DNA of 62,174 nucleotides, taken from Chara braunii. Taxonomy: Eukaryota > Streptophyta > Charophyceae > Charales > Characeae. This document shows, one piece after another, positions 9,621-19,440 of this stretch. The stretch's first letter is position 1. Each line of letters opens with the position of its first letter. A program made the position numbers and the translations under genes. Where the stretch lies: the NCBI GenBank assembly GCA_003427395.1, contig BFEA01000473.1, forward strand, positions 1,193,438 to 1,255,611, read 5' to 3'. The notes under the pieces were generated by a model, which had not been told where the DNA came from, searched no databases, and saw only the letters and a program-made list of their open reading frames with translations.

Positions 9621-10511
9621 GAAAAAGAAAACCCGGTAGTCAAAATAGAAGATGTGACCGAGTTAGGGGAACAACTCAGAAAAGGACTTAGGATAGGCCA
9701 GGAAGAAGAGAATGCCCCGTTGATCGAGCTTGAATCAGAAGAAGAAGAAGCAGGTAGAGAGTCAACAAAAGGACACCACGGAGAGAATGGAAGACCTAAT
9801 AAATAAGATAGGAAGGCTAAACACCAGGATGATAGGTATATGCGAAGAAGTCAAGATTATGAAATTCAGAGTCTCGCACGTATTTATCATGAGTCAGGGA
9901 AGTGGAAAGAAAAGCCCCGAAAACCTAATCCGAGAGCGCTAAGGGCAAGCTTGGTTGCAGGACCCGAGGCGGCTTACCAAGCCCTTAGGAATTTTGTGCC
10001 ATATACTGCTCGTCGGACTAAAGGAGGCAATGCTGCTAAGGAACAGGAGCAGGCTCCGCCGCCGCCTCCTGGTGAGCCCTCTATTGATATAGGCGAGGAG
10101 GAAGAGGATCAAGATGAACAACTGAGAGAAGAGGAGGAAAAGCGCGCCGAGCAGGGGCCCAAGAAACGTAAGCAGAATATTAAGGAAGGAAATAAGAAGG
10201 TCGGGAAAAAGTCAAAGAAAAAGTGGAAATATCAAACATCTATTGAAGAGGGGGTAGACCTGGAGAATTTGGTGAACAAGCTTCTCAACGGACATAACGA
10301 GTTGTTAAACCTGAAAGAGATTTTGGCAATGGCCCCGACGCTCGGAGAGTTAGTTAAAGCAAAACTGACAAGAAAAAGAGTCGCGATGGTAAGATTGAGA
10401 AATTTGATCCCTAAAGAAGCCAACTGGACGATCGCGGGGAATAAGATGGATTGGAAATCTGTGGGGACTGGATCTATCGAGGTTAATATAAGGGGAAGAG
10501 GGTGCCCTTAG
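9621..10511 (+). pseudogene. Gag-Pol linker with charged and coiled segments, element A
   Basis: Two overlapping frames hold an amphipathic segment (RMEDLINKIGRLNTRMIGIC near 9790-9850, probably coiled coil), then AYQALRNFVPYTARRTKGG, an acidic EEEEDQDEQL run, a Lys-rich KKVGKKSKKKWKY block and a helical LVKAKLTRKRVAM segment. The last frame ends at a TAG (10,509-10,511) directly before the protease active-site motif. Element B shares the first half (38,917-38,480) and then jumps past the protease, so this linker brackets a deletion breakpoint in B. Confidence 0.55.
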
Positions 10512-10715
10512 ATGGTAGATACCGGGGCAGAAATGAATATTATGAATGCTGAGATAACTGAGAGGCTGGGACCAGAAGTTGATAAGAGTGATTTTGGATA
10601 CCTCAATGGAGCAAGTGGAAAGTTAGGTTATACAGGTGTTGCGTCAAATGTTATCGTAGAAGTGAGGCGGGTTAAGGTCATTTTTGTCGCGATCAAAAGC
10701 CCTCATCATGAATAA
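10512..10715 (+). pseudogene. Retropepsin-like aspartic protease, element A
   Basis: MVDTGAEMNIMNAEITERLG carries the D-T-G-A active-site signature (DTG codons 10,518-10,526) in the same frame as the upstream linker, separated by a single TAG. An ILG- or IIG-like C-terminal core motif is not obvious, and the frame ends at 10,715 after about 67 residues, short for a Gypsy protease (normally around 100). It would mature Gag and Pol. Element B has lost this domain entirely through a deletion. Confidence 0.65.
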
Positions 10716-10770
10716 GCATGATGAGACTATGTTCGTAATATTGTGCAATCCGGCATGTGAGAATTTCTAA

Positions 10771-11181
10771 GTGCTCATGTGTAAAAATATGGGTCCCCAC
10801 TGTTCAAAGAATCGTCTCAACGCAGGATCGTACACGTTTGAAGAATCAGAGGATAGGAGAAGAGAGTTAGAGTGGGGATTAGGTGAGGATGAAGAGGGTG
10901 AAGAGGATGAAGAGGGTGAAGAGGATGAAGGACTGGTTCTGAGCTTGGCTAACATAGACCAAGCAATGTGTATGGTCTCTACCTATGAGATGGCAGACCA
11001 AGAAGCCATCCTGGTCTTGGCTGACAGATTGGACGATTATCCCGAGGGTGGAAGGATTGACTTAGTATATAGACCGCCCCTTCGAAATATAAGAATGCGG
11101 GGGATATATGCTCAATCAAGCGGCCAACATTTTTTAGAAGTGGACTCAAGCAAGGAGGAAAAAGGAGGTACAAAACAGTAG
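10771..11181 (+). pseudogene. Acidic linker between protease and RT, element A
   Basis: A 136-residue frame with a short internal duplication EEGEEDEEGEEDE (DNA 10,886-10,928) followed by LVLSLANIDQAMCMVS and a basic end. It lies where Gypsy elements have the protease-RT connection. No named domain is visible. The end of the frame overlaps the beginning of RT homology (VDSSKEEKGG, then a frame change to the RT frame at 11,205). Confidence 0.45.
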
Positions 11182-11204
11182 ACAAGAAGAGTCGTCCAGT
11201 CCCA

Positions 11205-12302
11205 GTGTTAGTAACACACGAAGAGAGTGTGTACTATGAGCAAGAAAAAGAACTAATAAGGCAAATGAGAGAAAAGTGGGAGGAAGAAGTCTGCCATATC
11301 AACAAAGGGACGGAGAAGGACCTGATCATTGGGGAGTCCGGTTTTCTAACCAAGCAGGAAAGGGCGTTGGTGATAAGTTTAATGAAAGACAAACATTGCG
11401 CCTATGCTTTTAATGATGATCAAAGAGGGAGGTTAGATGTGGACAAAGTGGGAATGATCCGGATCCATACAGTCTCACACCAGCCTTGGAATATCAGAGG
11501 AGTCAGGTACCCGAATCCTGATGATCAGAGGAGAGTGATGGAATACCTCGATGGAAAGATTGACACGCACGTGGCAGGATTTTCTAGTGGGCTGTATGCT
11601 TCGTCATCGTTTTGTTTCATCAAACCAAATGGGGTACTCAGATGGGTCCATGATTTGCAGAGATTGAATGTTGTGACAGTTAGGGACGCGGGAGGACTTT
11701 CTCACGCTGATCAGCTTTCTGAGGCATGTGCAGGGAGGTATATCATCTCACTCAAAGATCTCTACTCCGGCTATGATCAGTTTCGAGTTTATCGGACTGA
11801 TAGACCGATAACTGCAATGCACACTCCTAGGGTACTGATCCACATGAACGTGGCACCTCAAGGGTGGACAAATGGGGTGGTCATGGTTCGAATGAGTATG
11901 GTCAGAGTAATGCAACCAATTAGTCCCCAGATCACTGAGCCCTATATCGATGATCTTGCAGTGAAAGGACCGATGATGAAAGATGAGCAAGAAGTTGGAC
12001 CCGGCATTAGAAAGTTCGTCTGGGATCATGTGAATGATTTTAGAAAAGTGCTTGCTCTCCTGCAGGAACACAACCTCACGACAAGTGGTGCGAAGTCCAG
12101 GCACTGCAGAGAGGCGACCATCCTAGGGTTTGTGTGTAATGAGCAAGATCGTCGTCCAGACACCAAGAAAACGAACAAAATTCTTGAGTGGCCGACACCA
12201 TCCAGGAATATAGGCGAGGTGAGATGTTTTATTGGGACATACGGGTCCTGGAGAATATTCATCAAGAGGTTTGCCGCTAAAACTGAGCACGTGAGGAATT
12301 AG
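11205..12302 (+). pseudogene. Reverse transcriptase, element A
   Basis: A 365-residue frame covers the palm and fingers of a Ty3/Gypsy RT. Visible blocks are CFIKPNGVLRWVHDLQRLN, SLKDLYSGYDQFRV (first catalytic Asp), the unusual MNVAPQGWTNGVVMV in place of the common PFGL.NAP block, and EPYIDDLAVKG with the YIDD catalytic box at 11,943-11,954. The thumb contains GAKSRH and ATILGFVCNEQ, then the tether with ILEWPTP and RCFIGTYGSWRIFI. All three catalytic Asp positions are present and there is no internal stop, making this the best preserved part of the element. The frame ends at a TAG at 12,300, and RNase H continues in another frame. Role: synthesis of the cDNA copy in the particle. Confidence 0.85.
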
Positions 12303-12346
12303 TAAGGAAGAATCAAGAATGGGAGTGAGGAGAGAAGCAGAAGCAG

Positions 12347-13180
12347 GTGGTAAGAAACTTGAAGAAGAAATTTAAGGAAGGAGGTCTGGTACTAGGAGTT
12401 CCAGAGTACGAAGCGATCATAGAGCGTCCCTTCATAATAGAAACTGTCGTCGGACTCACTGCTTTGGGACGAGTATTGATACAGGTTGATCATGAAGGAA
12501 AGGAACGACTTTTGGGCTTTGAGAGTCGAACCCTCAATTCAACTGAAAGGAATTACTCTCAGTTCAAGAAGGAAGCCTTTACGGTATTACACTGCCTACG
12601 AATCTTTAGACATTATCTCTTTGAGAGGACATTCATTCTAAGGATATATCCGACCGCTCTCATCTATTCCCTCAGGAACTTCTCTCCAGTTGATCCTACA
12701 GTTGCCAGGTGGCTCACCTACATCTGAATGTTTGACTTTCAGTTGGAGCACATTCCTGGGAATAAGAACAAAGTTGATAGGTTGAGCAGGATAGAGTGGG
12801 AGAAGCCTGGAGAGGTTAAGGAAGAGACACCGCCTGTTGACGGATTCTTGGACGAAGACGACATGCAGCTCCATGTTAATGCATGGGCTTTGAGGATCAA
12901 TGATAATGAGGTGCGAGAAGGAAAACCTACGTGGTTCGCACCGGCGACTTTTGTGAAGGATGAGAGGTTGGTATTAAAGCCTTTCGTCCAAGAAGACCCG
13001 TGGGAAGAAAGGAATAAGGAATGCATGGCGGAGCTAACCTTAGCCAAAAGTTACAGGTTGACAGACAAACCTGTTACGATTGAGGCAGGAACAAAGCAGG
13101 TGGATCGACATTTATTGACGGTGGGGAGAGTACATTACCTTGTCAACTCTCTCCTACAGGTTCGGACCGAAAAAGAATGA
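12347..13180 (+). pseudogene. RNase H and post-RNase H spacer, element A
   Basis: The frame resumes with PFIIETVVGLTALGRVLIQV, FESRTLNSTERNYSQFKKEA and a RHYLFERTFILR block, the usual RT-associated RNase H of Gypsy elements. After DPTVARWLTYI a TGA at 12,725 interrupts, then the frame continues MFDFQLEHIPGNKNKVDRLS, the normal end of RNase H. The spacer that follows runs to 13,180 (AELTLAKSYRLTDKPV near 13,030). Element B has a TAG at the very same codon as this TGA. The first acidic residue of the RNase H site is not clear here (VVG where B reads DTV). Confidence 0.75.
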
Positions 13181-13249
13181 GAAGCAGTAAAAGCTGATTA
13201 GATAGTATTGGGAGATGACCCTGAGTTCGATGAGGAAATGGAAGGATAA

Positions 13250-14545
13250 ATGTTTGAACAGGGTGAGATCTCGGAAGATTTTCGGAAAGAAGAGTACGAT
13301 GGGTTTCATCTAGAGATGGGGCTTCTTCTCTCCGACGACAAACGAGAAAGAGAAGTTGGTGATAAGAATATCTGCATGAGAGACTACTATAGTAAGGGGT
13401 GGCCATCTCTTCATCAGGGACAAAAGAGGACCTCCTAGAAGGATTATCTGTGGCAGAAATTGACAGATTGACATCATAGCTGCCCTCCATGACGGGTCTG
13501 TCGGTGGTCACAGGAGTTTTGTCACTACCGTCAAGAAGGTGTCTGAACTGTACTTCTGAGATGGTATGTACGAGATAGTTCGAAAGTACTGTCAGTCATG
13601 CGTGCCTTGTCAAATCAGATCTCCGATCAGGTATAAGGAGCCTCTGCACCCGAGGTATATCAAAGATGTGAGAGCGGTAGTTCACCTGGACCTGTTGGCG
13701 ATGGCATTGGGGCTTGGGGGATACAATTACATCTTTGATGCGACAATCTCACTGGATTTGTTGATGGGAAGGTCATCCTAACCAAGACTGGGACAGTCTT
13801 GGCCAAGTGCATCAAGGAGTATTACCGCCGATATCCTTTTGTGGTGGAATTTACGATGGATAGATAATCATAATTTACATGAGGAGAAGTTAAAGAATTG
13901 TTGAATAATCTTGGAGTAATCGCGAAGTATACAACCAAGGCACACCCTCAGGCTAACGCACAACTGGAAAGGGAACACAATACCATCACCAATTTATTGG
14001 CAAAATAGACCGCGGGGAAACCTAACTTGTGGCCTAAATTCCTACGAACAGTGTTCACCGTTGAAAATATCACAGTCAGGAGAATCACGGGATATGCCCC
14101 TGCGACCTTATGGTATGGGAGACACGCCACCTTTCCAATAGAAAGTTTTCTGAAAACCTGGCGGAGACAGGATCTTAAAAACAGCCTGTAACTCGAAGAG
14201 TTGCTTGACATCCGAGCAAGGTAGCTCATTATAATGGAAGAAAGGATTCAGGAAGCAGTCGAGAAAGTGGCTAACTGTCGAGGAAAAGACAAGTAAAGGT
14301 GGGATTGACTTCCTCGCGTACGAACCGAACCATTGACGATTGGGGACGAGGTACTGTTGTACGACTCATCCTTGGAGAAACAATGGTCAAGGAAGTTTGA
14401 CAAGAGATGGTTGGGACCCTACAGGGTTTGGCGCCAAGGGAATCATGAAGCTTATGAACTGAAAGAAATGGATGGAACACCAAGGCGAGACTAGGTATCT
14501 GGATCAAGGCTGAAGAAATTTAGAACGAGGAATGAGGTCAGTCAA
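13250..14545 (+). pseudogene. Integrase with GPY module, element A
   Basis: A zinc-binding HHCC remnant lies at 13,464-13,620 (LHDGSVGGH then SCVPCQ). In the core, HLDLLAM holds the first catalytic Asp (13,689-13,691), TMD the second (13,859-13,861), and HPQANAQLEREH the Glu (13,967-13,969). This is followed by TVRRITGYAPATLWYGRHA. The C-terminal GPY/F module is visible as GDEVLLYDSSLEKQWSRKFD then RWLGPYRVWRQG (about 14,342-14,440). No chromodomain is evident. There are many stops (one TGA replaces a likely Trp after ELYF; three lie just after the second Asp) and at least one frameshift between the first and second Asp. Element B has lost this region at its junction with the + LTR. Confidence 0.8.
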
Positions 14546-14679
14546 TGAAAACTTAAGGATAAATCAACTTGATCCACTTAAAACACATTGTGCTAGCATC
14601 ATTGCGAATCTGGTCTTATTATCTAGGTACTAACATTCTTTTTGCACCTTTCACCCTCTTCTTTCTTTTCTGTGTGCAG
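14546..14679 (+). promoter_or_regulatory. Intron-like 3' end before the second Gag ORF
   Basis: A 40-base pyrimidine-dominated tract (CACCCTCTTCTTTCTTTTCT at 14,650-14,669) ends in GTGTGCAG (AG at 14,678-14,679), and the first ATG of the downstream ORF follows at 14,705. This is the strongest acceptor-like site in the window. With the LTR donor at 4346 it could yield a subgenomic message for the 3' ORF. Confidence 0.5.
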
Positions 14680-14704
14680 GCATAATCCTGTGAAAGGAGC
14701 AGCA

Positions 14705-16947
14705 ATGACACAGAAGGGAGGGGTGGCGATGCCTTCCAGGTCAACTTCTAGAAGGAAAAGGCCGCAAGGGTTACGACAAGTAACCAAGGATTCCAATGGG
14801 ATGCCAGTCTGCAAAAGAGGGGACAATTTGAGGTTGTTCCTAAGATAATTTTTTATGTCTTTAGGAGGGAGTGGAACACCACAACCATGTTACTCAAAGT
14901 AACAGGTGTGGGAGAATGTCAGTCGACGATTGAAGTGATTATCTCCAACTGTTTGGGATGGATGACTTTCAAAACAAAGATGTGAGCAGAATATGGGGAC
15001 TTGAGAAGAGATGAAATCGAGGATGATATCATTTTCGATGGGACTAACGCGGAGGATTTTGAAGCAAAAATTTAGCTTTGTACAGAGAGGAAAGGATGGA
15101 AGGAGAAGAGGAAGCTGGAGCAGATGATGATGAGAGTGGTCCCCAGGGAGTTTGAGAATGTGAGAAAGATTAAGGAGGAGTCAGATAACTGGGGGAGGGT
15201 TCTTGTCAATTTAAAAAAAAACTACCCCTGCCTGTACAAAGGCAGAAGAAAAGGCAGTTGCTTCAAGAGCAGGGATTGTGGGTAGGAAGGAGAGGAGAAA
15301 GGATGGAGAGGAAGGTTCGACAAAATATTGATGAAGATGATGTACCTCTCAAACAAGTGCTTGACAGGAAGAGGACAGCAACTCAAAGGAAAAATGGATC
15401 ATCGAGCAAGACTGCAGGAGTACAAGAGGAGGAAAGAGGTGGGGAAAAGAAGCAAAATAAGGAAGAAAGCGAAGAAATGGAGCAGGACAAGGAGGAAGAA
15501 GAAGAAGGGAAGAAATAAAAAGGGGAGGTAAAAAAAGGAGAAGAAGGACAAAGAGAAAAATGAAAGAAAGGAAGAAGAGGAAAATCAAGTGGAGAAAACG
15601 ACCAGGGTGACAGCATCTGAGAACCCTCGTAAGGAACCAGGGTCAAGAAGAATGATCAAGGAAGAAAGAGAAATGAGGGAAGAGGCAAATAAGGAGTGGA
15701 GGAACCAAATAATCGCATCAATGAAGGAGGATAAATTGCCAGCAGATGTCCCTTGCAGTATGAGGCTCGAAAGGATTTTATTGTCTAAAATGATCAGTAG
15801 CTCCAAACTGGCATCAAATATGGATAGGTTAATCAGGTTGCATGAACTGCTTCGAGAAGATTGTGAATAGATTCTTGAGGGAGGAGCAAAAGTGACCGAG
15901 AAATTGGAGAAAGCAGAAGGAAATCAAAGAAGGGACGACAGGGCAAGAAGGCTGAAAATTTCAATAAAAGAACTTCAGGATAGAGTAAAAGAGAAAATAG
16001 AATTATTCACTCAAGGAGTAGCAAGTCATATCCCTGAAATCCTAAAAGAGATCCAGAGACTAAGAAAGAGGGAGGAAAACAGGGATGCACGGGTGGAAAG
16101 GATGGGAAAAGAGGTGGAAAGTCTGGAGGAAGAGATAAGCAAAGTAAAGGAGGAATAAAAGAGATTAAAGCAGCAGGTGGAGTCATTAAGAGTTGCCTTA
16201 AGCAACAAAGACAAGGAAATGAAGAAATAAAAAGTTGAACGAGAAAGATTGGAGAAGAAAATTGGCAAGTTGGAAGGGAAGGTCAATGAGCAAGAAAAAA
16301 AAATAGGGTCTGAACCGGAAGGACAGAAGAAGGAAGGAAAGAAATGGGAGGAGAGGTGGAAAAAAATAGTGAAAAAGGTAAAAGATCTCAAAATTGTCAG
16401 TCAGGGAGAAGGAGCAGGAGCGCCTACTAAAGTTATTGAGTGGAAAGGTGAGCTGAAATTTGAGATTAAGAGTGTTACAGGGGCACTTCAACCACCAAGG
16501 CAAAGTTCAGATGGAACGGACCGAGAAGTGTTGGGACAGAGAAGGGAAAACAGCGATCAACTCGTTGTCATCTCAACTCTTTCTGACAAGCGTATTGAGT
16601 TGATGACATCTGAAGTAGTTGCAAAGTCCTCCAATGAAGGCGAATCAAGGATTAATAAAAAGAGACCTTGGTCTGAGATGGGAGAAGTAGGAGGTGAGAG
16701 GGGGATGACATTTTCACCCCCTCCGACCGAAAAGACAAGAGGAGAGGACAAGAAGTTGTGCAGGTACTGTATGAAGGGGATGCATTTGAGAGAAGATTGT
16801 CCAGGGTTTAAGATTGATGAGGGGAAGGGCTTAGTAAGGTTGGATGAAAACAAGAAACTTATTGACAAGGAAGGAAACCCTGTTAAGAAAGCCAAGGATG
16901 TTCAGGCTCAATTATATAGGCAGTTGAACCTCAGCATGGAGGACTAA
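14705..16947 (+). pseudogene. Second Gag-like ORF (Gag2) downstream of integrase
   Basis: Three parts are visible. A basic N-terminus (SRSTSRRKRPQGLR, to 14,848) is followed, one frame over, by a capsid-like block at about 14,872-15,220 (FDGTNAEDFEAKI, LCTERKGWKEKRKLEQMMMR), which is the FDGTN...F...W layout of plant-type Gag. A long charged coiled-coil region follows (15,258-16,380, with LKQQVESLRVALSNKDKE and similar). The C-terminus has an intact zinc knuckle CRYCMKGMHLREDC (16,759-16,800, C-X2-C-X4-H-X4-C), then a short tail ending at a TAA after SMED. It is interrupted by roughly half a dozen stops and two frame changes. Related knuckle and flanking sequence occur in element D (-). Having a second Gag after pol is unusual: Athila/Tat elements carry extra 3' ORFs, but usually env-like ones. 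A trans-acting or nucleocapsid role is inference. Confidence 0.65.
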
Positions 16948-19260
16948 GGGAAAATTATGCGCATTGATCATCTAAGTTCTCAACAATCAGTCAAACTCCT
17001 TTTTTTTCTTCTAATGCGGCATTGTACACTAGGGATCAGCAGTGTAGAGTGAGAAGAGTTTTTATCTCCTTTAAGATATAATGTTGTACTTTAGCAACAG
17101 AAAGAGAATCAACAAATTTTGAAACTTGTGTTTCTGATATAGATTTTAGCTTGGCATGTGTATTTTAGTAATTGATGATAGGAGAGGTATGTAACTTTTT
17201 TCAGAATTCATTTTTCTTTTTAGAGGGAAGACCGCTTCATTCTGTCTTTCTTCTCTTGAGTTATTTATTTTGGATTTCATTTATGGGGTATGCCGACGAG
17301 AAACATTTTCACTTTCACATTTGGGTTGGTCCGGAGTCTAGTTTGTGTGTATCTTAGATGTGTGTACAAGTTGTGCTATCAAGTTTTGAACTAGGATGAT
17401 CATAAAAACGCCTAAGTGTTCAAGAAAGATAGAATGAAATGTGACATGTACGGTCTGAATGTGCTTTGACATTGTTGGTCAGTCTTTGTCTTATATTATT
17501 ATTGTTGAGAGAGACCTTAAAAAAAGGGTGTAAAAAAGTTAAAAACTTTGATGCTTTTGAGAAATCCTGCGAATCGGGGAAATATATGTTATGAATGGAA
17601 TGGATGTGTTTTCTGCCTTCTAACAAGACAAGGAGTCAAACAAATACCTTTACAATTTTTTTATGGATATTTGGTTGGTTTTCTTGTTGGTTGGAGATCC
17701 CCGAGACGTGTGTCTGTCCAGCCTGTGATCGAGGTTTGGGAGACACGACCCCTAAGTGGCTCTGACGATGCCCCTCGTTCAGTGACAATATGACTATCAT
17801 GATATATCATTATTATTGGTGGATTTTTTTCATATATACTTTCAAAAATGTTCATTCATTAAATTTGACAAGGTGGGAAATATTTTTTGATCAAATTGTT
17901 TTTATATATATTTTAAATGATCATCGTTCATCCACTCTAGGAGGTCAGTCTGAGGGATTTGAAATTACCAAGCCTATGGTGGAAAATTGACATCGTTGGG
18001 ACGTAACTCCCACCGTGGGCTGCTGACCAAGTATAACCAGGCAGCGGACCTTCCGATTACGGCTTGGAACTAAGACCTGAGAGGCGGCCGCCTTGATGAT
18101 AGGATTAGTTAAGGTAGATATCGGAGGCATCAAGAGTCACGTTTAGAATGATAGGAGGATTTTAGTCGATATTGCATAACCAATACGGGAACCGCCGCTA
18201 AAATAACAACGTGGTGGGCCGCAGTTTCGGCCTGATTAACCAACTGTGGTGGGTTGAGGCCAAGGTCGCCAATCCCCTCGCGTTAGACTTCGGGTGGGAT
18301 GATAAATTTTAACTTAGGTTAAGACCCGCGTCTAAAGAGTGGATTCTATTCTGATTCCTAACTCCTCGGACACCCAACGAAATGCTGACAAATAAAGTCT
18401 AAAGTTGGGGGAAGGAGTTATAATTGTCTTCCTTGGTGACCCCCGCAATTGTAGTCGGATTCAGTATTCCCACTCGGATTTATATAGAATAATCTTTCTT
18501 GGGCATTATCATTTTGGATATGTGGGAGACCCAGGTTAAAATTCTGGCAGTAGGATGCACCAAGGGGGACAGTGAGGGTCTTCAAACCGCAACTTCATCT
18601 AGGAAATCAGATTTTGACCACTTATCACATCAAAAGGTTTTTGTTTGCATTTAAATTCCCCAGCGACGGGGACGGCGCTTAATGGGGTCTGGAAAAACTG
18701 TAAGAGCAAACACCCTTACAAGGGTATTTGCTTATGATTTTGCATTCGATAAAGTATCGACGCTGATCGCAGTGCTGGAAATAATTTTTGGCATAGCGCC
18801 GTGAAGCAAACTTCTCGATCGTTGAAGCCGAGGTTGCTAGGCGGTCATACATAGTGATACGACACGTACGACAACGGGTACAGATTAGTAAAAATTAAAA
18901 TCATTCGGCCGCGAGGGTCGGAAGGTTGGGAAAGAACAAGAAAAAGGCCGCACGAAAAGCGGCAACGATATTTCTAGTTAACATAACTAAGAGAACTAGT
19001 AGGCTCGGGTCTGCAGACACCGAGTGCACAGGAATATGAAAAGCGGTAAATTAATCACGCCAAAAACTCAAACAGGAAAGTATATAGGCCCTGGTCGTAC
19101 GGCCGCGACAACTATAAGAATCAAGTTGTCTGCCGTAACAAGCGATGGCGGCCAATGACCGTCCAATTTTACCTTAAGAAGCAGGCTTTAACCTTGCTGT
19201 ACAGACTATACTAAGTCTGTACTCTACTTATATTGGACTAGCTCTTATTTTTACTGATCT
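16948..19260 (+). other. 3' non-coding region of element A shared with element D
   Basis: No coding region is supported. The blocks at 17,940-18,060 (TTGACATCGTTGGGACGTAA) and 18,520-18,560 (GTGGGAGACCCAGGTTAAAA) match D in reverse complement at about 30,930-30,840 and 30,350-30,300. The order and orientation relative to the Gag2 knuckle are the same in both, so this tail belongs to the element family and is not unrelated flank. Confidence 0.65.
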
Positions 19261-19332
19261 AGGAGCTAGCCCAGCAGGTACTGGTATGGACTGATAAACG
19301 AAGGATACAGGGATTGAATCCGCCCGACCTCC
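19261..19332 (+). repeat. tRNA-like sequence (SINE head or tRNA pseudogene)
   Basis: GCTAGCCCAGCAGG resembles a pol III A box and GGGATTGAATCC a B box, with starts 43 bases apart as in tRNAs (normally about 44). The acceptor and T stems are poorly paired, so a working tRNA is unlikely. Confidence 0.4.
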
Positions 19333-19384
19333 CAGGCTAGCTCTTTTGTGGTGAGGAGCTAGGTTCCGCCCGACTGCTATTTCG

Positions 19385-19440
19385 ACTCGCTGTAACTAGG
19401 TAGGATTCGAACTTGCGACTTGTGGGGGTTAGACCGAAGA
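19385..19440 (-). repeat. tRNA 3'-half-like sequence
   Basis: On the - strand the sequence reads GTCTAACCCCCACAAGTCGC then AAGTTCGAATCCTACC, a near-canonical variable loop and T arm with a perfect GTTCGAATCC B box. The 5' half is not recognisable. Element D has a counterpart at about 29,272-29,310 (+), GTCACGGATTCGAGCCCC, at the same relative place. Confidence 0.45.

Noticed and set aside
19261-19332. A functional tRNA gene
   Set aside because: The A- and B-box-like spacing fits, but the acceptor and T stems do not pair; better read as a SINE or pseudogene.
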